Assembly (NCBI GenBank): GCA_046536535.1
Contig: JAWDMO010000041.1
Coordinates: 1 to 10,605, forward strand
DNA length: 10,605 bases
Source of the DNA: Conexivisphaera sp046536535
Lineage (GTDB): Archaea; Thermoproteota; Nitrososphaeria; Conexivisphaerales; Conexivisphaeraceae
Direction: 5' to 3'
A program made the position numbers and the translations under genes. The notes under the pieces are model-generated. The model made no database searches. It was not told the DNA's origin and saw only the letters and a program-made list of their open reading frames with translations. Shown here one piece after another: positions 1 to 5,916 of this stretch. The stretch's first letter is position 1, and each line of letters starts with the position of its first letter.

Positions 1-200
1 ACAGCTCCGAGGGGTCCGGTGAGCGACTGCTCGAGCCCGATGTTCACCTGTCCCACTATAGCGTGCGTTGGAGTGGGGGTTGGAGTGGGGGTCGGGGGCC
101 TAGTGGCGTAGTACGCCGCCACTCCCCCGACGATCACCACCACGATCACGACTGCGATTATGGCCCAAAGTGCTGTCCTGGAGATTGCGCTTCTTCTCAT
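1..200 (-). CDS. ABC transporter substrate-binding protein, branched-chain amino acid type (partial, N-terminus only)
   Basis: The first 66 codons read from an ATG at 198-200 to the window edge, where the frame is still open. The protein starts with a basic stretch (MRRSAISR), then a membrane segment at about residues 10-32, a proline-threonine linker with four Pro-Thr units (residues 36-45), and then the opening strand of a binding-protein fold, QVNIGLEQSLTGPLGA. That last segment matches the start of type I periplasmic binding proteins of the LivJ/amide family, which usually read IxIGxxxPLTGPLA. The inferred product is membrane-anchored on the cell exterior and hands an amino acid or similar solute to an ABC permease. 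The ATG at 208-210 is out of frame with this reading. The ligand cannot be told from this fragment, and the transporter genes would lie to the left of the window. Confidence 0.72.
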   Translation of the reverse strand, partial: MRRSAISRTALWAIIAVVIVVVIVGGVAAYYATRPPTPTPTPTPTHAIVGQVNIGLEQSLTGPLGA

Positions 201-225
201 CTTCGTCCATCTGCTAGACAATAAG

Positions 226-236
226 TATAATATAAA
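226..236 (-). promoter_or_regulatory. TATA-like box for the substrate-binding protein gene
   Basis: On the minus strand the sequence TTTATATTATA is centred about 31 bases upstream of the ATG at 200, in an otherwise GC-rich region. An archaeal TATA box sits about 26-27 bases before the transcription start, so the mRNA would begin only a few bases before the start codon. No Shine-Dalgarno sequence is needed or seen. Confidence 0.55.
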
Positions 237-279
237 CGTTATCTTCAACTACCTAGGCTATATCAGCGTAATGTCTATG

Positions 280-307
280 CGGATCCCGCTGTACTAGCGG
301 TTATCCG
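280..307. other. Stem-loop in the divergent intergenic region
   Basis: CGGAT (280-284) pairs with ATCCG (303-307), and CCGCT (286-290) pairs with AGCGG (296-300). The loop is GTACT, with a 1x2 internal bulge (C285 against TT301-302), giving ten base pairs in total. It lies between the solute-binding protein promoter and thrC. It could be an operator with dyad symmetry or part of a leader or small RNA. A TATA-like stretch (CTATATC, about 259-265) lies just upstream. The rest of 201-527 holds no convincing gene: the short frames there do not resemble any protein I know. Confidence 0.35.
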
Positions 308-490
308 GATGGCGCGGGCGCTATTCGGAACGGCGCGCTGCGCAACGCAGAGCATGTGTCGCGGGCGGACGCGGTCTTGACGTCATCTCCACGTCTCGTC
401 GAGATCCGCGCGAGATTTCGTAGGATACTTTCATCACGATGGGTAACGTTTCCGGCCATGGAGCCGAACAATGGAATGCCCGGGCAAACT

Positions 491-498
491 CTTTTAGG
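491..498 (+). promoter_or_regulatory. Candidate TATA-like box for the thrC operon
   Basis: CTTTTAGG is the most A/T-rich stretch close upstream of thrC. It is preceded by GCAAACT, which could act as a BRE. It lies about 33 bases before the TTG start, so the mRNA would begin about 6 bases ahead of the start codon. It is weaker than the other boxes in the window. Confidence 0.35.
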
Positions 499-527
499 GC
501 CCACGGGGCCACCCGCGGCGGTGCCCC

Positions 528-1733
528 TTGAATCGGAAAGCATCGCTGCGGTGCATCAACTGTGGTTGGAGCGGCGAGCTCGAGGACCTCGTATACACGT
601 GCCCACGATGCGGCGAACCGCTCACTGTGGTGTACGGGAGCGGCGAGCTGGCCGAGGGCGCCAAGGCCGAATTCCGCGGCAGAGGGGTCTGGCGTTACTC
701 GGCACTCCTGCCGTTCCCGGAGGACGTCGAGCGCGTTACGCTGGATGAGGGATGGACGCCGCTGCACCGGTCCAGGGAGATCGAGGGCCTCCGCTTCAAG
801 AACGAGGGGCTCAACCCGACCGCGAGCTTCAAGGATAGGGGCATGACGGTTGCGATAACGGACGCCCGCATGAGGGGCGCGTCGAAGGTCATCTGCGCGT
901 CCACCGGCAACACCGCGGCATCAGTCGCCGCATATGCGGCGAGGGCCGGCATGAGGAGCTACGTCCTCGTGCCCTCAGGGGCGGTCGCAAAGGGAAAGCT
1001 GGCGCAGGCGGTCGCGCACGGCGCGAGGATAGTCAAGGTGAGGGGTAGCTTCGACGACGCCCTCAGGGGGGTCATGGATCTCGTCTCCGGGGGCGGGAAT
1101 TTCTACCTGCTGAACTCGGTCAATCCATACAGGATAGAGGGCCAGAAGACGCTGGCGTTCGAGGTGTGGGAACAGCTGGATCGCTCCGTGCCGGACGCAA
1201 TACTGCTGCCGGTCGGGAACGCCGGCAACATATCAGCGATATGGAAGGGGTTCAGCGAACTCGTCGAGGCCGGCCTCGCGGAATCAGCCCCCCGGATGAT
1301 CGGCGTCCAGGCGGAGGGGGCGGCGCCTCTGGCCAGGGCTTTCGAGAGGGGGCTCGAGGAGCTGGAGCCATTCGATAGCCCGCAGACGTACGCCACCGCC
1401 ATAAGAATAGGCCGCCCGGTCAGCTGGAGGAGGGCGCTCATAGCGGCGCGGGAGAGCGGGGGCGCCATCATAAGCGTGGGCGACGACGAGATCCTGGACG
1501 CGCAGAGGCGCCTCGCCAGGGCGGAGGGTATATTCGTCGAGCCCGCCAGCGCGGCATCGCTCGCCGGATACCTGAGGGCCGTGGAGATGGGGATCGTGGA
1601 TCGCGGGGAGACGGTGGTGGCGGTGCTCACGGGGCACGGGCTCAAGGATCCCGACGCAGCGCTGAGGTTCGGCGTCGACGAGATCGAGGTGCAGCCGGGC
1701 GACCTCGTGAGGGAGCTGAGCGCCTCGCGATGA
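528..1733 (+). CDS. thrC: Threonine synthase
   Basis: This PLP-dependent enzyme (401 aa) converts O-phosphohomoserine and water to threonine and phosphate, the last step of threonine synthesis, in the cytoplasm. An N-terminal zinc ribbon has cysteines at 9, 12, 25 and 28, as in archaeal ThrC. The PLP lysine is K102 in NPTASFKDRGM. The substrate and PLP loop STGNTAAS follows at 125-132, the phosphate-binding GNAGN at 230-234, and TGHGLKDP at 368-375 near the C-terminus. The length is normal for the family. The TTG at 528 is chosen because an in-frame TAG at 495-497 closes the frame upstream, no other start codon lies between, and the zinc ribbon begins right after it. The gene is first in an operon and its stop overlaps the start of hom by four bases (ATGA), so the two are probably translationally coupled. 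The homoserine kinase that makes its substrate is not in the window. Confidence 0.95.
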   Translation: MNRKASLRCINCGWSGELEDLVYTCPRCGEPLTVVYGSGELAEGAKAEFRGRGVWRYSALLPFPEDVERVTLDEGWTPLHRSREIEGLRFKNEGLNPTASFKDRGMTVAITDARMRGASKVICASTGNTAASVAAYAARAGMRSYVLVPSGAVAKGKLAQAVAHGARIVKVRGSFDDALRGVMDLVSGGGNFYLLNSVNPYRIEGQKTLAFEVWEQLDRSVPDAILLPVGNAGNISAIWKGFSELVEAGLAESAPRMIGVQAEGAAPLARAFERGLEELEPFDSPQTYATAIRIGRPVSWRRALIAARESGGAIISVGDDEILDAQRRLARAEGIFVEPASAASLAGYLRAVEMGIVDRGETVVAVLTGHGLKDPDAALRFGVDEIEVQPGDLVRELSASR

Positions 1734-2728
1734 GGATCATCATAGCGGGATACGGCAACGTTGGGCGCAGCCTGCATCGCATGCTGGAGGAGCGCAGGAA
1801 GGAGCTCCTCAGGGAGCTCTCGCTCGACGTGATGGTGGTGGCGGTCGTCGACAGGGGCGGCGCGGCCGTGCACTGGAGGGGGATCCCCTATGGAGAGCTC
1901 GCGGAGGCCAAGGACCGCCACGGTACCGTGGCGCGCGCGGAGCGCCACGGAAGGCCGGGGGTCGGCGTCCTGGAGGTGCTGGAGGAGGTCGGCGCTGACG
2001 TCTATGTGGACACGACCCTTCCGAACTTCGAGGATGGCCAGCCCTCGATCTCCTACATGGAGAGGGCGCTGATCAGGGGGATGCACGTGGTTACCAGCAA
2101 CAAGGCTCCGCTTGCGCTCGCGATGCCCGCGCTCCTCGAGATAGCCGGCTACAAGGGGGTCAAGCTGCTCTACAGCGGGACGGTGGGGGGCGGCACCCCG
2201 TTCCTTAGCCTCGCGTCCAGATCGCTCAGGGGCAACAGGATCAGGGCCGTGAGGGGCGTCCTTAACGGCACCGCCAACTACGTGCTGTACAGGATGGAGG
2301 TCAGCGGCGTGTCCCTCGGCGAGGCGCTGGAGGAGGCGAGGAAGCTGGGATACGCCGAGGCTGATCCATCGCTCGACGTGGGGGGGATGGACGCCGCCGC
2401 CAAGCTCGTAATACTCACGAACCACGCCACCGGCTCCAGATACACGCTGAGGGACGTCAGATACAGCGGCATAGAGGGCGTTGGACCGCGTGAACTATCG
2501 GATGCAGCGGGCAGGGGGAGGGCCCTGAGGCTCATCGCCGACAGCGGCGAGCTCAGGGTGGGGCTGGACGAGATAGATGCCAGGAGCCCCCTCAACGTCC
2601 CCGCGAACCTGAACGCCGTGGAGTTCGACGTGGAGGAGCTGGGGAGCGTCTACCTGATCGGCAGGGGGGCCGGCGGGCCCGAGACGGCCGCCGCGATCCT
2701 GAGGGATATGGCTGAGTTAAGTTCATAA
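1730..2728 (+). CDS. hom: Homoserine dehydrogenase
   Basis: This enzyme (332 aa) reduces aspartate semialdehyde to homoserine with NAD(P)H. The Rossmann nucleotide-binding motif GYGNVG is at residues 7-12. TSNKAP at 122-127 holds the conserved lysine K125, and GTVGGGTPF is at 150-158. LNGTANYVL at 178-186 corresponds to the family's LNGTTNY/F signature. The substrate-binding and catalytic block has E210, D216, D221 and K225, with the same spacing as yeast E208, D219 and K223. There is no C-terminal ACT domain, so this is the short monofunctional form with no allosteric module of its own; feedback control probably acts on the aspartate kinase next door. The ATG at 1730 overlaps the thrC stop. 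A 35-base gap with two small hairpins separates it from lysC. Confidence 0.95.
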   Translation: MRIIIAGYGNVGRSLHRMLEERRKELLRELSLDVMVVAVVDRGGAAVHWRGIPYGELAEAKDRHGTVARAERHGRPGVGVLEVLEEVGADVYVDTTLPNFEDGQPSISYMERALIRGMHVVTSNKAPLALAMPALLEIAGYKGVKLLYSGTVGGGTPFLSLASRSLRGNRIRAVRGVLNGTANYVLYRMEVSGVSLGEALEEARKLGYAEADPSLDVGGMDAAAKLVILTNHATGSRYTLRDVRYSGIEGVGPRELSDAAGRGRALRLIADSGELRVGLDEIDARSPLNVPANLNAVEFDVEELGSVYLIGRGAGGPETAAAILRDMAELSS

Positions 2729-2755
2729 CAGGCGCCGCCTGCGCTCGCCCGCGAG
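2729..2755 (+). other. Two tandem small hairpins between hom and lysC
   Basis: Directly after the hom stop, CAGGC (2729-2733) pairs with GCCTG (2737-2741) around a GCC loop. A second stem pairs CTCG (2744-2747) with CGAG (2752-2755) around CCCG. The 3' arm of the second stem overlaps GAGG (2753-2756), the likely Shine-Dalgarno site of lysC, seven bases before its ATG. Folding could affect lysC translation or mRNA processing. GC-rich sequence forms short stems easily, so this is tentative. Confidence 0.3.
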
Positions 2756-2763
2756 GACTCGAG

Positions 2764-4158
2764 ATGAGGATAATCATGAAGTTCGGCGGAACATCCGTCC
2801 GCGGCGACGGATTCCGCAGGGTTCACGGTATAGTATCACGGTACCTCCCGGAGGACCAGATCGTGGTCGTGGTCTCCGCGATAAAGGGCGTGACGGACGA
2901 TCTCATAGATATTGCCCACCGGGCCAGGAGGAGCGATGAGAAGGAGATCTCCGAGTTCCTGGACAAGCTTGTGGATTCGTACATGGAGCTCGTCGAGGTC
3001 AACGTCGGGCGCGAACACCTGAACGAGGCATATGCCCTGGCGTCGAAGCTCAGGAGGGATCTGGAGAGGGTCCTCTACGGGATAATGTACCTGGGGGAGC
3101 TGACGCCCCGCAGCCTGGACTACGTCTCAGGGTACGGCGAGACGTTCTCCGCCAAGGTGGGCGCGTTCATCCTGGGTAAGCTGGGGCTGGAGGCGATGGG
3201 GCTCACCGGGAAGGAGGCGGGGATCGTAACCGACGATAATTTCGGGGATGCGAGGGTCCTCCTGAACGCGACCCGGTACAGTGCAAGGCGGGTCCTGGAG
3301 CCCCTTCTGGAGGCGGGTAAGATACCGGTCGTGGGAGGATTCAGCGGCGCGACCCAGGATGGGATAATGACCACGCTGGGGAGGGGCGGAAGCGATTACA
3401 CGGCGACGGCGCTGGGGGCCGCGGTGGACGCCGACCAGGTGTGGCTCTGGAGCGACGTCGACGGCATAATGACCGCGGATCCGCGCATAGTGCCGAACGC
3501 CAGGACGGTCCCCGAGCTCAGCTACAGGGAGGCCGCCGAGCTGGCAACGGTGGGGGCCAAGGCGCTGCACCCGAGGGCGCTGGAGCCCGTGTGGGATGCG
3601 AACATCCCGGTCTACGTGCGCAATACGTTCAACCCGAACGGGCCATATACGGTGATACACGGGAAGGAGGAGGTGAACGCAAAGGTCGTGAAGGCTATCT
3701 CGTTGATAAGGGACGCGGGCGTCATCACGGTCTACGGGCCGAGCATGGTGGGGGCTCCGGGGACCGCCGCCAAGGTCTTCGAAATGGCCGCGTCCACCGG
3801 GACAAACATAATGATGATAGCCCAGAGCGCGAGCGAGTCCAACATATCGATGGCGATGAGGAAGGGATCGCTCGATAGGGTGTACTCGGCCCTCGAGAGG
3901 GAGCTCATATCGAAGGGAATACTCAGGACTGTCGAGGTGGAGGACGACGTATCGATAGTGGCCATAGTGGGGGCCGGCATGAAGGGCACGCCCGGCGTCT
4001 CCGCGAAGATATTCTCCGCGGTCGCGGAGAGGGGAATCAACGTCGTGATGACGGCGCAGGGCGGATCCGAGATGAACATATCGTTCGTCGTGAAGTCCGA
4101 GGACTCGGAGGAAGCCGTGAGGGCCATCCACGATGCGTTCAAGCTGGGTGAGGCGTGA
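2764..4158 (+). CDS. lysC: Aspartate kinase with two ACT domains
   Basis: This enzyme (464 aa) phosphorylates aspartate to 4-phospho-aspartate, the entry step for threonine, methionine and, where used, diaminopimelate-type lysine synthesis. The N-terminal amino acid kinase domain has KFGGTSV at 6-12, SGYGETFSA at 122-130, GGFSGAT at 191-197, TTLGRGGSDYTA at 203-214, and the nucleotide-binding WSDVDGIMTADPR at 229-241, followed by GAKALHPRALEP at 264-275. Two C-terminal ACT domains follow at about 320-382 and 396-461. Each carries the effector-loop pattern, QSASESNIS at 354-362 and QGGSEMNIS at 432-440. Such domains bind threonine or lysine and inhibit the enzyme; in this operon threonine is the more likely effector, which is inference. 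The likely ribosome site is GAGG at 2753-2756. The TGA overlaps the GTG start of the next gene. Confidence 0.95.
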   Translation: MRIIMKFGGTSVRGDGFRRVHGIVSRYLPEDQIVVVVSAIKGVTDDLIDIAHRARRSDEKEISEFLDKLVDSYMELVEVNVGREHLNEAYALASKLRRDLERVLYGIMYLGELTPRSLDYVSGYGETFSAKVGAFILGKLGLEAMGLTGKEAGIVTDDNFGDARVLLNATRYSARRVLEPLLEAGKIPVVGGFSGATQDGIMTTLGRGGSDYTATALGAAVDADQVWLWSDVDGIMTADPRIVPNARTVPELSYREAAELATVGAKALHPRALEPVWDANIPVYVRNTFNPNGPYTVIHGKEEVNAKVVKAISLIRDAGVITVYGPSMVGAPGTAAKVFEMAASTGTNIMMIAQSASESNISMAMRKGSLDRVYSALERELISKGILRTVEVEDDVSIVAIVGAGMKGTPGVSAKIFSAVAERGINVVMTAQGGSEMNISFVVKSEDSEEAVRAIHDAFKLGEA

Positions 4159-5396
4159 AATTGTACTCGCAGGAGATCGAGGTAAGGGGGCACCTGATAG
4201 ATTCGATGATACTCTCCAAGATCTTCGACGCCGTGATGGACATGAAGGGCGAGTTCGAGGTCCTCGAGTTCAGCGTCGGGAAGAGGAAGGACGAGCACAG
4301 CTTCGTGAGGCTCCTCGTGAAGGCGGATTCCCGGGAGCGGTTGGTCCAGATGCTCGACGTCCTGTACAGGCTCGGAGCAGTATCGGCCGGGGTGATGGAG
4401 GCATCGCTCGTGGAGGCGCCCGCCGACGGCGTGCCTCCGGAGGGATTCTATGTCATGACGAGCAACCCGACCCAGATATATGTCGAGGGGCGCTGGATAG
4501 ACGTGAGGCCCGTGGCCGCCAACATGGTCGTCGTCTACAGGCCCGATGACGGAGTCGCCGTCGGGAAGCCCTCATGGAGGGTCGGAAAGGGGGAACTCGT
4601 CGTGGTCGGGGAGGAAGGCATCAGGGTCAGTCCCCCGGAGAGGCCCAGGGAGGGCGTCGGCATCTTCGAATTCATGTCCAGCCCTGCGCCGAGGGCGGCC
4701 ACTCCATCGCTCATCTCGGGGCTCGCGGATGAGATGGAGGCTATAAAGGAGAGGGACGGCAGAATAATAGTCATCGCGGGCTCGGCCGTGGTGCGCAGCG
4801 GCGCGGCGGACGTCCTAGCGTCGCTTGTGCGCAAGGGGTACGTGGACGCGTTGATATCGGACGGCTCTCTCCTCCTATGCGACGTCGAGCTGAGGCTCCT
4901 CGGAACGTGTGACGGGGTCGCGCTCGTTGATGGCGCCAAGACCGGATATGGGAACCGCGTGAGGGCGGCGGTCGAGATAAGGAGGGCCGGCGGGATCGAA
5001 GGCCTGATCAAAGGGGGGGCACTGAAGGGGGGCCTCGCTTATGATGTGACCTCGCGCGGAATAGGAAACGTGCAGTTCATGGACCTGAGCGATGAGCCGA
5101 TCCCGGGTACGATAGTCGACGCGAGGAGCGCGCAGGAGAGGGCGCTGGAGCTCCTGGAGGGGGCCGACCTCGTGCTCGCGCTGGCGGGCGGCCACATGGC
5201 GTCGGAGGTCCTGAAGCTGCTCAGGTCCAGCACGAAGCTCGTCGTGGTAGACGTCAGCCCGGAGGTCGCGCTCAGGGTCATCGGAAGGGAGGTCGCTCAG
5301 TCGGTCAGCGTGATGTCCGACGTCGCGAATTTCCTGAGGTCGCTCGACGACGCGCTGGGGCCGATGCCGGCTCCGGGCGCCGATAGCCACCCGTGA
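4155..5396 (+). CDS. TIGR00300/LOR-SDH-domain family protein, divergent relative of archaeal ornithine cyclodeaminase
   Basis: The N-terminal half (about 1-175 of 413 aa) is a clear member of the LOR/SDH conserved-domain family (TIGR00300). It has GHLIDSMILSK at 12-22, GEFEVLEFSVGKRK at 32-45, GFYVMTSNPT at 97-106, and GELVVVGEEGIRVSPPERPR at 146-165, followed by FEFMSS at 171-176. Characterised members include the archaeal ornithine cyclodeaminase (ornithine to proline plus ammonia, NAD-dependent) and the C-terminal part of cyanobacterial ArgZ/AgrE. The C-terminal half should hold the NAD-binding catalytic domain. It keeps the frame of the family (IAGSAVVRSG at 207-216, EIRRAGG at 274-280, VVDVSPEVA at 364-372) but differs from the motifs I remember: GYGNRVR (264-270) stands where the family has GHRNHLR, and LALAGGHMA (341-349) where it has LMLATMLHS. 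The exact reaction is therefore unclear. The GTG start overlaps the lysC stop (GTGA), so it is translated with the aspartate-family genes. Confidence 0.8.
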   Translation: MKLYSQEIEVRGHLIDSMILSKIFDAVMDMKGEFEVLEFSVGKRKDEHSFVRLLVKADSRERLVQMLDVLYRLGAVSAGVMEASLVEAPADGVPPEGFYVMTSNPTQIYVEGRWIDVRPVAANMVVVYRPDDGVAVGKPSWRVGKGELVVVGEEGIRVSPPERPREGVGIFEFMSSPAPRAATPSLISGLADEMEAIKERDGRIIVIAGSAVVRSGAADVLASLVRKGYVDALISDGSLLLCDVELRLLGTCDGVALVDGAKTGYGNRVRAAVEIRRAGGIEGLIKGGALKGGLAYDVTSRGIGNVQFMDLSDEPIPGTIVDARSAQERALELLEGADLVLALAGGHMASEVLKLLRSSTKLVVVDVSPEVALRVIGREVAQSVSVMSDVANFLRSLDDALGPMPAPGADSHP

Positions 5397-5876
5397 CGGC
5401 CGCGCGTTCATGACCGGATGCGCGGGAGGAACGGCCGTTCGCTGCCTCACCAGGCCGTAGGGCACCAGTATGCGCGTGTACGCCGACGCGAGCACGCCCC
5501 TAGCGTTTCCGTAGCTGACCCTTCTGTATGCCTCGGGAAATGGTAGCCATTCGTACCCGCTGTGCTCCTCGGATATGACGACCTTGCCGCAGTCCCCGGT
5601 GCACTCCATCAGGTAGAATGCTACCTCCTTCGATGACGGCGAGCCCTCCTCCGATAAGAACCTATAGTGTATGCGGTACTTGAAGTTCGGGATCATCCTC
5701 AGGTTCCTGAGGCCCGTCTCCTCCATCACCTCCCTGAGGGCCGCCACCTCCTCGGCCTCTCCGTCCTTCAGGTGCCCCTTCGGGAAGCCCCAGTAGCCGC
5801 GGAGGTTGCGCAGCACCAGGAACTCCAAGTTGCGGCCGCGCCACCTGAACACGACGCCGCCTGCGGATCTCTCCAT
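4875..5876 (-). CDS. Nudix hydrolase (Ap4A hydrolase-like) with an antisense C-terminal extension
   Basis: The first 141 residues or so (about 5454-5876) are a complete Nudix domain. The Nudix box runs from G34 to L56 and fits G-x5-E-x7-REVMEETGL exactly, with metal-binding glutamates at 49, 52 and 53. It is preceded by GYWGFPKG (27-34), typical of diadenosine tetraphosphate hydrolases that hydrolyse nucleotide 5'-polyphosphates. The domain ends near NARGVLASAYTRILVPYG (124-141), where such proteins normally stop. Here the frame has no stop and runs to 4875, for 333 aa in all; its last 522 bases lie antisense to the convergent TIGR00300-family gene. The tail is rich in Arg, His, Pro and Asp and resembles no protein I know, as expected for a GC-rich antisense reading. 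Either the stop was lost or a one-base shift hides it: a TGA sits one base out of frame at 5447-5449. The domain call is firm; the 3' end is doubtful. Confidence 0.8.
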   Translation of the reverse strand: MERSAGGVVFRWRGRNLEFLVLRNLRGYWGFPKGHLKDGEAEEVAALREVMEETGLRNLRMIPNFKYRIHYRFLSEEGSPSSKEVAFYLMECTGDCGKVVISEEHSGYEWLPFPEAYRRVSYGNARGVLASAYTRILVPYGLVRQRTAVPPAHPVMNARPSRVAIGARSRHRPQRVVERPQEIRDVGHHADRLSDLPSDDPERDLRADVYHDELRAGPEQLQDLRRHVAARQREHEVGPLQELQRPLLRAPRVDYRTRDRLIAQVHELHVSYSARGHIISEAPLQCPPFDQAFDPAGPPYLDRRPHAVPISGLGAINERDPVTRSEEPQLDVA

Positions 5877-5898
5877 GGGTTGACGTGCGCTATCGTGG

Positions 5899-5905
5899 TA
5901 TTAAA
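5899..5905 (-). promoter_or_regulatory. TATA-like box for the Nudix gene
   Basis: On the minus strand TTTAATA is centred 26 bases upstream of the ATG at 5876. That predicts a leaderless mRNA beginning at the start codon. The box sits in the 40-base gap after the DUF1512 stop, so the Nudix gene probably has its own transcript. Confidence 0.6.
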
Positions 5906-5916
5906 CGTTGAGGACC

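Noticed and set aside
67..100. Direct repeat GGAGTGGGGGTT/GGAGTGGGGGTC as a regulatory repeat
   Set aside because: It encodes the Pro-Thr linker of the solute-binding protein on the minus strand, which explains it fully.
201..527. tRNA gene or C/D box RNA in the intergenic region
   Set aside because: No T-loop TTCRANNC context with matching acceptor arms and no RUGAUGA/CUGA box pair was found by eye on either strand.
356..748. Plus-strand open frame of 130 codons upstream of and overlapping thrC
   Set aside because: It overlaps thrC by 221 bases in another frame, lacks the AGG-rich codon style of the neighbours and resembles no family.
301..767. Minus-strand open frames (80 and 148 codons) in the intergenic region
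   Set aside because: Composition looks like antisense of GC-rich sequence, no domain is recognisable, and no promoter is seen for them.
1103..2425. Minus-strand open frame of 440 codons across thrC and hom
   Set aside because: It is antisense to two unmistakable enzymes; the His, Arg and Pro-rich translation is a codon-bias shadow.
3127..4131. Minus-strand open frame of 334 codons within lysC
   Set aside because: Antisense shadow of a fully conserved aspartate kinase.
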